A stretch of 64,000 bases of DNA from an uncultured Aquimarina sp. (GCA_947503135.1 CANNCQ010000004.1:62001-126000), one strand, 5' to 3'. Counted from the stretch's first letter, positions 1-8,615 are shown. A program made the numbers and translations. The notes: generated by a model from the sequence alone, not told the origin.

Positions 1-18
1 AATAATAAATTTTAAAAA

Positions 19-432
19 TTATAAGAAACTTTGTAAGCCTAGCTTATAACTATCCATTCCAAAACCTAATATTACTCCTTTAGCATTAGGAGATATATAA
101 GAATTGTGCCTAAAGCTTTCTCGAGCAAATGTGTTAGATATATGAACCTCGACTACCGGTGTTTGTATAGCTTTTATGGCATCTCCTATAGCTACTGAAG
201 TATGTGTATAAGCCCCAGCATTTAGCACTACTCCATCAAATTCTTCATCGGCATCTTGTATTTTTGTAACCAAATCACCTTCATAGTTACTTTGGTAATA
301 CGACAATTTTAAAGAAGGAAATTTTTCTTGCAGCACTTTAAAATACTCTTGAAAAGTTTGGTTTCCATAAATACCAGGTTCTCTTTTTCCAAGTAAATTT
401 AAATTAGGGCCATTAAGAATTAGAATTTTCAT
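19..432 (-). CDS. aroQ: 3-dehydroquinate dehydratase, type II
   Basis: Converts 3-dehydroquinate to 3-dehydroshikimate in the cytosolic shikimate pathway for aromatic amino acids. The 137-residue length is normal for the type II (dodecameric) family. The N-terminal ILNGPNLNLLGKREP holds the conserved Asn and the catalytic-loop Arg, and NAGAYTHTSVAI and VEVHISN are family signatures; the H of VHISN is the expected active-site histidine. It starts at ATG 432 and lies behind the outer-membrane barrel gene, from which a hairpin separates it. It is divergent from xerD further upstream, an arrangement I recall as common in flavobacteria. Nothing looks damaged. Confidence 0.96.
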   Translation of the reverse strand: MKILILNGPNLNLLGKREPGIYGNQTFQEYFKVLQEKFPSLKLSYYQSNYEGDLVTKIQDADEEFDGVVLNAGAYTHTSVAIGDAIKAIQTPVVEVHISNTFARESFRHNSYISPNAKGVILGFGMDSYKLGLQSFL

Positions 433-455
433 AGGATCATATTTATATTCAAAAA

Positions 456-490
456 TAAAAAAAACCGAAGGCTAAAAATAACTTTCGGTT
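456..490 (-). terminator. Rho-independent terminator after the barrel gene
   Basis: On the minus strand AACCGAA (490-484) pairs with TTCGGTT (469-463) across a ~14-nt loop, followed by a run of T broken by one A. It lies just past the stop of the gene at 516-1088 and before aroQ, so aroQ probably has its own promoter. Confidence 0.75.
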
Positions 491-515
491 CTTTATTTAC
501 AAATAGTCTATTATT

Positions 516-1088
516 CTAGAATCGGTAACCCACAGATAATTGAAAAATATTCTGTTTAATACCATTATTGTTTCCTAAATCACCTAGTCCAAAAACATAT
601 CGTACCTGAGCGAAAATACCAATAACAGGAAATTTATATTCTAAACCTGCGACTCCATCAAAATTTAAATCTTTGATGTCCTCTTCTATAGACTCATCAA
701 AACTAACATCAACATCCAAACCAGCATCTTCAATACTACTCGAATCTATTTCAGAATTTGCGTTTACATTTACTTTAAACTGAGGTCCTAAATGCGCTCT
801 TAAGCCTGGTATAATTTTATACGTTACCATAATTGGTACATTTATATAATCTAATTTCAAGTCTTCAGAACCTTCCCTAGAATATATAGCCTCTACCATA
901 ACTCCATATTTTTTTATTGGAGCGTGGAATACTAAACCAGCATGGAAACCTGTAGCATCCTCCCCTGTAGTTTCTTCCGATAAACTTATAAAATTTAAAC
1001 CTCCTTTAAAACCAAATGAAGGTTTTTGGGCGAAAACAGATGACGATATACCCAAAGTAATCAACAAACAAACAATTAATTTTTTCAT
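516..1088 (-). CDS. PorT-family outer-membrane beta-barrel protein
   Basis: Predicted small outer-membrane barrel. Residues 1-20 form a signal peptide ending SSVFAQ, followed by KPSFGFKGGLNF, the usual first strand of the Bacteroidota 'outer membrane protein beta-barrel' (PorT-like) domain. The remainder alternates polar and hydrophobic residues and ends in an aromatic (SVGYRF), typical of an outer-membrane C-terminal strand. An acidic stretch around residues 105-140 (many D/E) is probably a periplasmic or surface loop. Length 190 aa fits. The ligand is unknown. It is transcribed alone, with a terminator behind it and divergent from xerD. Confidence 0.85.
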   Translation of the reverse strand: MKKLIVCLLITLGISSSVFAQKPSFGFKGGLNFISLSEETTGEDATGFHAGLVFHAPIKKYGVMVEAIYSREGSEDLKLDYINVPIMVTYKIIPGLRAHLGPQFKVNVNANSEIDSSSIEDAGLDVDVSFDESIEEDIKDLNFDGVAGLEYKFPVIGIFAQVRYVFGLGDLGNNNGIKQNIFQLSVGYRF

Positions 1089-1164
1089 AATTGAGATTTC
1101 TTATTATTTTATAAGCAAATTAAACAATTTATCTTAAACTTAGCTTTCTAACAAAGTAAAACCT

Positions 1165-2070
1165 ATGAATTGGCCATTGCTTACCACAAGATATTTGCAG
1201 TATTTAAAAATAGAACGCGGATTATCTGAGAATAGTATCGAAAGCTATAGACTTGACCTTCTTAAATTAACTAATTATTTAAATTCTCAAAATCCAATAC
1301 CTTTACCCTTAACAATTACAAAGGAAATAATTCAAGAGTTTATTTATGAAAGTTCCAAACTACTACAAGCCAGATCACTAGCCAGATTAATCTCTGGTCT
1401 TAAAGGTTTTTTCGAATATTTATCCTTTGAGGATTATAGGAGCGACAACCCTATGGACTTAATGGAAACTCCTAAAATTGGCGTAAAACTACCAAATACA
1501 CTTAGTGTAGAAGATATTGACAAGCTTATTAAAGCTATAGATTATACAAAAAAGGAAAGCGAACGTAACCTTACTATTATCGAAGCTCTTTATGCTTGTG
1601 GTTTACGTGTGAGTGAACTGATTACTTTACAAATTTCCGATTTGTATTTTGATGAAGGTTTTATTGCTGTTAGTGGAAAAGGAAACAAACAACGCCTCAT
1701 ACCTATTGTAGAGCACACCCAACAACTTATAGAAGATTACATAAGCAATAGCAGGGCCGCATTAAATATTGATGATAAACACTCTAATACCTTATTTTTA
1801 AACCGACGCGGAAAAGGTTTAACACGTGCTATGATTTTTACTATTGTAAAAAGATTAGTTGAAAAAGCCAATTTGAAAAAAAATGTAAGTCCGCACACTT
1901 TTAGACATTCATTTGCAACCCATTTACTAGAAAATGGCGCAGATCTCAGGGCTATTCAACAAATGTTAGGACATGAAAGTATAACCACAACCGAAATTTA
2001 CCTTCATTTAGATCGAACACACTTGGCTGAAACAGTTCAAAAATACCACCCTCGTTTGAGTATGGATTAA
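1165..2070 (+). CDS. xerD: Tyrosine recombinase XerD
   Basis: Site-specific tyrosine recombinase that resolves chromosome dimers at dif with a XerC partner. The N-terminal SAM-like core-binding domain covers roughly residues 1-100 and the catalytic domain follows. The catalytic set is visible: Arg in YACGLRVSEL, Lys in VSGKGNKQR, His-x-x-Arg in SPHTFRHSFATHLL, His in MLGHESITTTEIY, and the nucleophile Tyr in that last segment. Length 301 aa is standard for XerC/D and it lacks the extra insertion of integron integrases, so it is not an IntI candidate for the cassette array 20 kb away. It converges on the cysteine desulfurase gene with 14 bp between stops. Confidence 0.93.
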   Translation: MNWPLLTTRYLQYLKIERGLSENSIESYRLDLLKLTNYLNSQNPIPLPLTITKEIIQEFIYESSKLLQARSLARLISGLKGFFEYLSFEDYRSDNPMDLMETPKIGVKLPNTLSVEDIDKLIKAIDYTKKESERNLTIIEALYACGLRVSELITLQISDLYFDEGFIAVSGKGNKQRLIPIVEHTQQLIEDYISNSRAALNIDDKHSNTLFLNRRGKGLTRAMIFTIVKRLVEKANLKKNVSPHTFRHSFATHLLENGADLRAIQQMLGHESITTTEIYLHLDRTHLAETVQKYHPRLSMD

Positions 2071-2084
2071 TAACACTTGGTTTT

Positions 2085-3227
2085 TTAACTAATTACTTTT
2101 TTTAGCTGTTGTACTAAGTAATCCACCTCTTCTTTAGTATTAAATATTGAGAAAGAAAATCTTAACGAAGTAAAAGCCAATTTTTCTTTGGACAACACCT
2201 CACCTAATACATGCGAGGGTTTATTACTACCACTTTGGCAGGCGCTACCTCGGGAGCAACAAATGCCAGCTAAATCTAACTTAAATAATATTGTTGAAGC
2301 TTTTTCATTTGATACAGGCAATAACACACTTAACAAGTTATAATTTCTGTAGAATTCTTCTGATTTTGCGTTAAATTTTATAGTAGTAATCTGTTTTTTT
2401 AATTCCGCTACTGCGTAAGATTTCAAGTCTTCAATATATTTTTTTTCATTTTCTAACTCTGCATACGCTAAATCTAAAGCTTTTCCCATCCCTTTTATTA
2501 AAGCAACGGGCTCAGTACCTGGTCGCAAACCTCTTTCTTGTTCTCCACCATGCATTATCGCCTTTAAGTTTACATTCTTTTTAATATATGCAAATCCTAC
2601 TCCTTTTGGACCATAAAACTTATGAGCACTTGCCGTTGCAAAATCAACTTTATATTCTGCAAAATCAATACTGTAGTGCCCTATAGCTTGTACAGAATCG
2701 GTATGAAAATAAGCACTATTATTTTTACATAATTCTCCTACTATTTGTAAATCTAAAACTGTTCCTATTTCATTATTAATGTGCATTAAACTTACTAAAG
2801 TAGTTTTTGTAGATCCAGCTAATTTTTCTTCTAAACTTTTTAAAGAAATATCTCCATCTTTTGTAAAATCAACATATTCTACTTCAATGGAGTGTATTAA
2901 TTCTAGTGCTTCAATCGTTTTTAATACTGCGTGATGCTCAACTTTAGAAGTTACAATTCGAGTAACTCCTAAATTTTGAACCGCCGCTTGCAATATTAAA
3001 TTATTTGCTTCTGTACCTCCCGAAGTATATACGATTTCAGAACTTGTAACCCCTAAGTGTTTGGCTATATTTTTACGTACTAATTCTATTTCAGACTTTG
3101 CACTTCTGGCAATACTATAGGTTGACGATGCGTTGGCGTAAGAGTGTTTCATAGACTGGCTAATCACATCAACAACTTCAGGTCGCATTTTAGTAGTAGC
3201 AGCATTATCTAGATATACAATTTTCAT
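2085..3227 (-). CDS. Cysteine desulfurase (IscS/NifS family)
   Basis: PLP enzyme removing sulfur from cysteine for Fe-S cluster or thio-cofactor synthesis. It opens YLDNAATTKMRPEV, the family N-terminus. The PLP lysine lies in SAHKFYGPKGVGF, and the catalytic cysteine loop is SRGSACQSGSNKPSHVL, the form seen in NifS/IscS-type (class I) enzymes with a long flexible loop. EQERGLRPGTEP binds PLP and substrate. Length 380 aa is normal. No isc/suf genes adjoin it, so whether it serves Fe-S assembly or tRNA thiolation is open. Transcribed divergently from the reductase gene at 3367. Confidence 0.93.
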   Translation of the reverse strand: MKIVYLDNAATTKMRPEVVDVISQSMKHSYANASSTYSIARSAKSEIELVRKNIAKHLGVTSSEIVYTSGGTEANNLILQAAVQNLGVTRIVTSKVEHHAVLKTIEALELIHSIEVEYVDFTKDGDISLKSLEEKLAGSTKTTLVSLMHINNEIGTVLDLQIVGELCKNNSAYFHTDSVQAIGHYSIDFAEYKVDFATASAHKFYGPKGVGFAYIKKNVNLKAIMHGGEQERGLRPGTEPVALIKGMGKALDLAYAELENEKKYIEDLKSYAVAELKKQITTIKFNAKSEEFYRNYNLLSVLLPVSNEKASTILFKLDLAGICCSRGSACQSGSNKPSHVLGEVLSKEKLAFTSLRFSFSIFNTKEEVDYLVQQLKKVIS

Positions 3228-3366
3228 TAAGTAGGCGTAAATATTAATTCTATTCAGAATAATACAATTCTAAATTAGTACCGTAAAATTAAGCTAATTT
3301 GAACAATTACATAAAGTTGATTTTATGATAAAAAGTTGCTATTTTGCTGTAACAACTAAAGCATAA

Positions 3367-4188
3367 ATGCAGAAAAAAAAGAAAATTTTAATATTTGGAG
3401 GAAGTGGTTTTTTAGGAAATGCGATTTATAAAGAATTAAATTCATATTACAATACTTACGCCACTTTTAACACCCAAAATTCTTTTGAAAAAAATCAAAA
3501 ATTTTATGCTTTTAATTTTGAAACCGAACCGGTAGATATACTTTTAGACACTTTAAAACCCGATATTATAGTTTCTGCTGTAAGAGGAAATTTCAACTCG
3601 CAAGTCGTATTTCATTTAGAAATAATTAGCTGGATCACTAAAAACAAAAGCAAACTTATTTTTTTGAGTAGTGCTAATGTATTTGATAGTTTCACTAATT
3701 TCCCTTCATACGAATACGATAAAACATTTAGCGAAAGCCCTTACGGTAGATTTAAAATTAAAATTGAAAATGCCCTTTTAAGGCTCCCAACAACAAAATA
3801 CGCTATTGTACGCATTCCCATGATTTACGGTCACGGATCGGAACGTATTATTGAGTTAAAGCAATTACATCATTTAAAAGCTCCTATTGAAGTGTTTCCT
3901 AATGTGGTAATTAATGCTACCACAATTTCTAAAGTAACACAACAATTGCATTATATTATAAACAGAAACCGAAAAGGAGTTTTTCATTTAGGTAGTACCG
4001 ATTTGGTACATCATTTTGATCTTATAAAGGACATTTGCAAGGAGCTAAAGTTATCCAAGAGTATTTTTAAACAAATTTATGACAGCAATCACGACAGGTA
4101 CTTGGCTGTATTACCAAGAGATAACACATTACCTAATAATTTACAAATCACAATTGATGACGTTATTAAAGGTAGTTTACAGATATAA
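3367..4188 (+). CDS. NAD(P)-dependent short-chain reductase/epimerase (RmlD-like)
   Basis: Predicted extended short-chain dehydrogenase. The N-terminal KILIFGGSGFLGNAIYKEL contains the GxxGxxG nucleotide-binding turn of a Rossmann fold. SESPYGRFKIKIENALL supplies the YxxxK catalytic pair, and FLSSANVFD the preceding Ser. The fold resembles dTDP-4-dehydrorhamnose reductase (RmlD) and NAD-dependent epimerases; 273 aa is near RmlD length. There is no sugar-nucleotide or surface-polysaccharide gene nearby, so the substrate is unknown. It stands alone and ends in a strong bidirectional terminator shared with argH. Confidence 0.8.
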   Translation: MQKKKKILIFGGSGFLGNAIYKELNSYYNTYATFNTQNSFEKNQKFYAFNFETEPVDILLDTLKPDIIVSAVRGNFNSQVVFHLEIISWITKNKSKLIFLSSANVFDSFTNFPSYEYDKTFSESPYGRFKIKIENALLRLPTTKYAIVRIPMIYGHGSERIIELKQLHHLKAPIEVFPNVVINATTISKVTQQLHYIINRNRKGVFHLGSTDLVHHFDLIKDICKELKLSKSIFKQIYDSNHDRYLAVLPRDNTLPNNLQITIDDVIKGSLQI

Positions 4189-4190
4189 AA

Positions 4191-4222
4191 AAACTCTTAG
4201 CATTAATTTACTAAGAGTTTTT
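4191..4222. terminator. Bidirectional terminator between the reductase gene and argH
   Basis: AAACTCTTAG (4191-4200) pairs with CTAAGAGTTT (4211-4220) around a 10-nt loop. The stem is flanked by A-runs on the left and T-runs on the right, so it can end transcription of the plus-strand gene before it and of argH on the minus strand. Confidence 0.88.
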
Positions 4223-4230
4223 TTATCTAA

Positions 4231-5508
4231 TTAAGCCTTTTCTAATTTACTTTTAATATGAGTTAAACCAATATTATTAATACTCCCAATATGAGTATGT
4301 TTTGTGTTTTTTATAGGCTTGTAATTTCCGTTTTCAATATCTAAACCAATTTTTACGTAAGCATCTCTAAACGTCATACCCTCTTGTACCAATTCATTTA
4401 ATGTATCTACACTAAACAAGTAATCGTACTTAGGATCTTCCAAAATACCATCGTTAACTTCAACATTTTTTAAAGCATAAATAGCCAACTCCAACGAAGC
4501 TTTTAAATCTTGTATTGCAGGTACAATACCTTCTTTTAATAATTGTAAATCTCGGTGGTACCCGCTAGGTAAATTATTTGTAAGTAAGCTTAGTTCATAA
4601 GGTAACGCTTGTATACGGTTACATTTTCCTCGGATTAATTCAAAAACATCAGGATTTTTTTTGTGAGGCATAATACTCGAGCCTGTGGTAAACTCACTTG
4701 GTATACTCATAAAACCAAAATTTTGGCTCATGTACACACACACATCCATTGCTAATTTAGATAATGTAGCCGCTACTGTACTCATAGCAAAAGCAGCAGA
4801 TTTTTCAGCCTTTCCCCTACTCATTTGGGCCGCAACAACATTGTACTTTAAATCTGTGAAATTTAATTGCTCGGTAGTATATTCTCTATCAATAGGAAAT
4901 GAACTTCCGTAACCTGCAGCACTACCCAATGGGTTTTGATCCACTACTTTTAAAGCCGCATTTACAAAGTAAATATCATCTACAAAACTTTCTGCGTAAG
5001 CAGAAAACCACAAACCAAAAGAACTGGGCATAGCTATTTGTAAATGTGTGTAGCCTGGTAGCAATACTTTTTTATGCTTTTCGGCAGCATTTAAAAGCAC
5101 TTCTCCTAACTCTTTTACGTTGGCTTTAATTTCGGCAAGCTCCTCTTTCAAATACAAGTGCATTGCAGTTAAAACTTGGTCGTTACGCGAGCGTGCCGTA
5201 TGAATGCGTTTTCCTGCGTCACCTATACGCTTGGTAAGCTCAAACTCTATTTTAGAGTGTACATCCTCAAATTCTTCTCCAATAGTAAATTCCCCAGCCT
5301 CTATTTCATTAGCTAGTTCATTTAAACCTCTTTCTATTCCTGCAATATCATCATCAGATAATAGCCCTACCTTATGCAACATTTTACCATGTGCCAATGT
5401 AGCTTGTACATCATATTTAGCAATTACTAAATCTAACACTCTATCGTTTCCTACAGTAAAAAAGTCAATTTTTTTATCGGTAGGCAATCCTTTACTCCAA
5501 AGTTTCAT
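4231..5508 (-). CDS. argH: Argininosuccinate lyase
   Basis: Last step of arginine synthesis: argininosuccinate to arginine plus fumarate, cytosolic. It belongs to the fumarase/aspartase superfamily; the signature GSSIMPHKKNPDVFELIRGK carries the catalytic Ser and the PHKKNP motif. DVHSKIEFELTKRIGD, HTARSRNDQVLTAM and LPGYTHLQIAMPSSFG are the other conserved regions. 425 aa is slightly shorter than the E. coli enzyme, with a complete core. It is the last gene of the argF'-argB-argE-argH unit, 62 bp downstream of argE, and ends at a bidirectional terminator. The gap to argE holds a degenerate AAAGCC repeat. Confidence 0.97.
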   Translation of the reverse strand: MKLWSKGLPTDKKIDFFTVGNDRVLDLVIAKYDVQATLAHGKMLHKVGLLSDDDIAGIERGLNELANEIEAGEFTIGEEFEDVHSKIEFELTKRIGDAGKRIHTARSRNDQVLTAMHLYLKEELAEIKANVKELGEVLLNAAEKHKKVLLPGYTHLQIAMPSSFGLWFSAYAESFVDDIYFVNAALKVVDQNPLGSAAGYGSSFPIDREYTTEQLNFTDLKYNVVAAQMSRGKAEKSAAFAMSTVAATLSKLAMDVCVYMSQNFGFMSIPSEFTTGSSIMPHKKNPDVFELIRGKCNRIQALPYELSLLTNNLPSGYHRDLQLLKEGIVPAIQDLKASLELAIYALKNVEVNDGILEDPKYDYLFSVDTLNELVQEGMTFRDAYVKIGLDIENGNYKPIKNTKHTHIGSINNIGLTHIKSKLEKA

Positions 5509-5570
5509 TTTGTTTTACTTTTGGCCATTGGCCTATTGCTTTTGGCTTTAATATATAATTGAGTCCGTAA
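5509..5570 (-). repeat. Short GCCAAAAGC-type intercistronic repeat before argH
   Basis: Read on the minus strand the argE-argH spacer contains AAAGCCAAAAGC, AATAGGCCAATGGCC and AAAAGTAAAAC in tandem just before the argH ATG. It is a degenerate array of a ~7-10 nt unit (GCC/GCT + AAAAG). The argC and argG spacers show the same composition. Confidence 0.55.
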
Positions 5571-6638
5571 TTAGAGAATATGCTCTAACAACTCAATATA
5601 AGTTTCTATTCCTTCTCCTATTTCGCGAAGATAAATAAATTCGTCGGCAGAATGCGAACGATTGCTATCTCCGGGTCCCATTTTTAAAGAGGGACATGTT
5701 AAATTGGTTTGATCGGATAATGTTGGCGATCCGTAAGTTTTTTTACCCATAGCAATACCTGCCTTAACTACAGGGTGATTGGGATCTATTTTGGAGCTAT
5801 TCAACCTAAACGATCGCGGCTTTACTTCAACCTTATCCGAGCCTATGGCAGCGTTAATAATTTCAAAAACCTCTTTATTTTTATACGCATCGGTCACTCG
5901 GCAATCTACCACCATTTTTAATTCGCCTGGCACCACATTGTGTTGAGATCCTGCGTTAATTTGCGAAATGGTCATTTTAATTTTCCCTAATTGCTCCGAA
6001 ATTTTAGGAAATTCAAAATTTTTAATCCATTCTATAACTGGTAAAGCGTTGCAAATAGGCTGATCGTCAAATCGGTGTGCAGCATGCCCTGCAGTTCCTT
6101 TAACAGTAATATCCAAAACCATCAATCCCTTTTCAGCAATAGCAATATCCAACAAAGTAGGTTCGCCTACTATAGCAAATTCTACATTTTTAAACCGATC
6201 AACAATACTTTTTATTCCATTTAAACCCGAAATTTCCTCTTCTGCAGTAGGCGCTATTACAAAATTATAAGCCATATGCTCTCTCTCATAAAAATAAAAG
6301 AAAGTCGACATCAAAGCCACTAAACAGCCTCCTGCATCATTACTACCCAAACCATATAATTTACCATCCTCCTCCTTAGCTTCAAAAGGATCGCGGGTGT
6401 AGTTTTTATTCGGTTTAACCGTATCGTGGTGTGAATTTAATAGAATAGTGGGTTTAGAGGCGTCAAAAAACTTATTGTATGCCCAAATATTATTCCCTTC
6501 ACGCTCAAATGGAATATTTCTGCTAGTAAACCACTCCTCTATTAACAATGCAGTAGGTTCTTCCTCCTTGGAAAAAGACTGTGTTTGTATTAGTATTTTA
6601 AGAAAAGTAATTGCTTCTTCTGTTAATTTTTTAATCAT
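5571..6638 (-). CDS. argE: N-acyl-L-ornithine deacylase (ArgE/DapE, M20 family)
   Basis: Removes the N-acyl group from the transcarbamylated intermediate (acyl-citrulline in pathways using ArgF') to give citrulline. Two-zinc M20 peptidase: the first metal motif is SHHDTVKPN, the second GSNDAGGCLV with its bridging Asp, the general base lies in PTAEEEISG, further ligands are VGEPT and the C-terminal RSHSADEF. A dimerisation domain occupies about residues 165-270. 355 aa from ATG 6638; the reading frame can be extended 13 codons to a TTG, but that lies inside a palindromic repeat, so I chose the ATG. Acetyl- versus succinyl-substrate cannot be read from this sequence; ArgF' suggests succinyl. 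Confidence 0.9.
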   Translation of the reverse strand: MIKKLTEEAITFLKILIQTQSFSKEEEPTALLIEEWFTSRNIPFEREGNNIWAYNKFFDASKPTILLNSHHDTVKPNKNYTRDPFEAKEEDGKLYGLGSNDAGGCLVALMSTFFYFYEREHMAYNFVIAPTAEEEISGLNGIKSIVDRFKNVEFAIVGEPTLLDIAIAEKGLMVLDITVKGTAGHAAHRFDDQPICNALPVIEWIKNFEFPKISEQLGKIKMTISQINAGSQHNVVPGELKMVVDCRVTDAYKNKEVFEIINAAIGSDKVEVKPRSFRLNSSKIDPNHPVVKAGIAMGKKTYGSPTLSDQTNLTCPSLKMGPGDSNRSHSADEFIYLREIGEGIETYIELLEHIL

Positions 6639-6662
6639 AAAATAAGTATCAAAATAAACTGT

Positions 6663-6762
6663 TGGGCGTGACCACAAGGGTCGGGCTTTCCGTTATATCT
6701 TTTTTAAATTACTTCACAAGTTCAGTAATTTAAAAAAGGATGCCACTGCAATCCCTCACGCA
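6663..6762. repeat. Long palindromic extragenic element between argE and argB
   Basis: The spacer contains a large inverted structure. Outer arms GCGTGA (6666-6671) and TCACGC (6756-6761) enclose an inner perfect 14-bp inverted repeat, TTTTTTAAATTACT at 6700-6713 with AGTAATTTAAAAAA at 6724-6737. The outer block GGGTCGGGCTTTCCG and closing block GCAATCCCTCACGC match, from memory, a repeat often seen between genes in flavobacterial genomes. It could act as a processing or termination hairpin inside the operon, or be a non-autonomous mobile repeat. No second copy was seen in this window. Confidence 0.7.
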
Positions 6763-6777
6763 ATATAAATCTTAAAA

Positions 6778-7557
6778 TTACAACGTTAAGGTTGTATGCA
6801 AGGTTTGCTCGTTATTTACAAAGTCGGAATTCGCTATGTGTACTTCAGCTACATTTTGTTTTAAAGCATCAAAACAATTTTCCATTTTAGGAAGCATGCC
6901 ATCTGCTATAATTCCTTGTCGCTTTAATTCTGAGTATTTTTCAGCATCTATCCGTTCTATAACAGAATTTTTGTCGTTAATATCGGTTAGTACCCCTTTT
7001 AATTCAAAACAATAATAGAGTGATACCTTGTAATAATTACTCATTGCAACCGCTATTTTTGATGCAATCGTATCGGCGTTAGTATTAAATAACTGCCCAT
7101 TTTCATTGTGTGTAATAGCACAAAAAACTGGAGTTAGTCCGTTGGCTAAAAATTGATGAATACGATCTTCGTTTACCTCTGTAACATCACCTACATAGCC
7201 ATAGTCAATATCCTTTACAGGACGTTTAACTGCGGTAATTAAGTTAGCATCTGCACCTGTAAACCCTATAGCATTACAGGTTTTAGAGGCTTGTAATTGA
7301 GCTACAATATTTTTATTTATTAAACCCGCGTATAACTGAACTACAACATCCAAATTTTCTTTGGATGTAATTCTTCTACCATTAATCATTTCGGTTTTAA
7401 CTCCTAATTTTTCTGCAACACGAGTGGCTATTTTTCCACCACCGTGAATTAATATTTTTGGCTGATCGATGGCTGCAAAATCTTTTAAAAAGGAAGCTAA
7501 CGCCTCTTCATTATCTACAATATTTCCTCCTATTTTAGCAACTAGTAATTTTTCCAT
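6778..7557 (-). CDS. argB: N-acylglutamate kinase (acetylglutamate kinase family)
   Basis: Second step of arginine synthesis: ATP-dependent phosphorylation of N-acetyl- (or N-succinyl-) glutamate. It is an amino-acid kinase fold. Residues 2-9 (EKLLVAKIGGN) carry the phosphate-binding Lys and Gly pair, ILIHGGGKIATRVAEKLG is the second glycine loop, INGRRIT binds substrate, and the ATP-side region contains NTNADTIASKIAVAM. 259 aa from ATG 7557; an 11-residue upstream extension in frame starts at a non-ATG codon and looks untranslated. It follows argF' by 46 bp. The N-terminal helix used for arginine feedback in hexameric kinases is not evident, suggesting a dimeric form (inference). Confidence 0.93.
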   Translation of the reverse strand: MEKLLVAKIGGNIVDNEEALASFLKDFAAIDQPKILIHGGGKIATRVAEKLGVKTEMINGRRITSKENLDVVVQLYAGLINKNIVAQLQASKTCNAIGFTGADANLITAVKRPVKDIDYGYVGDVTEVNEDRIHQFLANGLTPVFCAITHNENGQLFNTNADTIASKIAVAMSNYYKVSLYYCFELKGVLTDINDKNSVIERIDAEKYSELKRQGIIADGMLPKMENCFDALKQNVAEVHIANSDFVNNEQTLHTTLTL

Positions 7558-7603
7558 TTTTTTACTTTTGGTAGCATTATAAATAAGCAAACTGCTAAAA
7601 AAC

Positions 7604-8554
7604 TTATAATGATTCTATTATTTTTTTAATGGCTATTTGTGCAGCATACGTACGGTTATTAGCTTGTTGTATTACTAATGAGTTTTCACTATCAATAACT
7701 GCATCATCTACAATTACATTTCTGCGGACAGGCAAGCAATGCATAAATTTACCATTATTAGTAAGCGCCATTTTATCGGCACTTATTCTCCAACTCGCAT
7801 CCGTATTGATTACTTTTCCGTAATTTTCGTCTGCAAACGGACTCCAGTTTTTTACGTAAATAAAATCGGCATTTTTAAAAGCTTCTTCTTGGTTGTGGGT
7901 TACTGTTGCTTTACCAACAAATTGAGGATCTAACTCATACCCTTGTGGATGTGTAATTACAAAATCAAAGTCCGAAGCATTTGCATATTGTGCAAAACTA
8001 TTAGCAACAGCCTGTGGCAAAGCCTTAGGATGTGGCGCCCAACTTAGCACTACTTTAGGTTTGCTTTTATGATTATTTTCAGCAATGGTAATCATATCGG
8101 TAAGTGCTTGTAATGGGTGTCCAATAGCACTTTCCATGTTTAATATAGGTACCGAAGCATGCTTCATAAAAGCAGATAAAACTTGCTCTTGGTAATCTTC
8201 TTCCTTATTTTCAAATTTTGCAAAAGCACGAATGGCTATAATATCTGCATATTGCGACACCACTTGAGCAGCTTCAATTACATGCTCGGATTTTCCTTGG
8301 TCCATTACCTCGCCATCACCGTATTCTAGCTGCCAACCTTCAGCTCCAAAATTCATCACCATTACATTCATACCTAAATTTATGGCTGCCTTTTGGGTAC
8401 TTAATCGCGTGCGCAGACTATTATTAAAAAACAGTAAACAAATTGTTTTATCGGCTCCTAAAGATTTATGAGCTAACGGTTTTTCTTTTAATGCTATAGC
8501 CTCTTCAACCCAATTTTGAAGGTTATCTATATCTTTTATATCGAAGTAATTCAT
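7604..8554 (-). CDS. argF': N-acylornithine carbamoyltransferase (ArgF', probably succinylornithine-specific)
   Basis: Transfers carbamoyl phosphate to an N-acylated ornithine rather than free ornithine. The carbamoyl-phosphate loop is FFNNSLRTRLST (residues 42-53) and the C-terminal motif FMHCLPVRRNVIVDD is the form of the acetyl/succinyl-ornithine enzymes; the free-ornithine enzymes have a different SMG-type loop. SAIGHPLQALTDMITI follows the family. In the discriminating loop, residues 86-94 read QGKSEHVIE, putting Ser89 where Xanthomonas acetylornithine transcarbamylase has Glu92 and Bacteroides fragilis succinylornithine transcarbamylase has Pro90 (alignment from memory). Replacing Glu92 with Ser, Pro or Val is reported to switch preference to succinylornithine. 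316 aa; first gene of its transcription unit. Confidence 0.92.
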   Translation of the reverse strand: MNYFDIKDIDNLQNWVEEAIALKEKPLAHKSLGADKTICLLFFNNSLRTRLSTQKAAINLGMNVMVMNFGAEGWQLEYGDGEVMDQGKSEHVIEAAQVVSQYADIIAIRAFAKFENKEEDYQEQVLSAFMKHASVPILNMESAIGHPLQALTDMITIAENNHKSKPKVVLSWAPHPKALPQAVANSFAQYANASDFDFVITHPQGYELDPQFVGKATVTHNQEEAFKNADFIYVKNWSPFADENYGKVINTDASWRISADKMALTNNGKFMHCLPVRRNVIVDDAVIDSENSLVIQQANNRTYAAQIAIKKIIESL

Positions 8555-8615
8555 AATGTAATTGTAAACATAAATCCATATAGAACTGCGTTCTTGTTAT
8601 AGACTCATTTTATAG

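Noticed and set aside
1165-2070. The tyrosine recombinase as an integron integrase for the cassette array
   Set aside because: It is the housekeeping XerD by length and motif, lacks the additional patch of IntI, and lies 20 kb away in a conserved setting beside aroQ.
6639-6677. N-terminal extension of ArgE
   Set aside because: It begins at a TTG within the palindromic element; homologous enzymes begin near the ATG at 6638.
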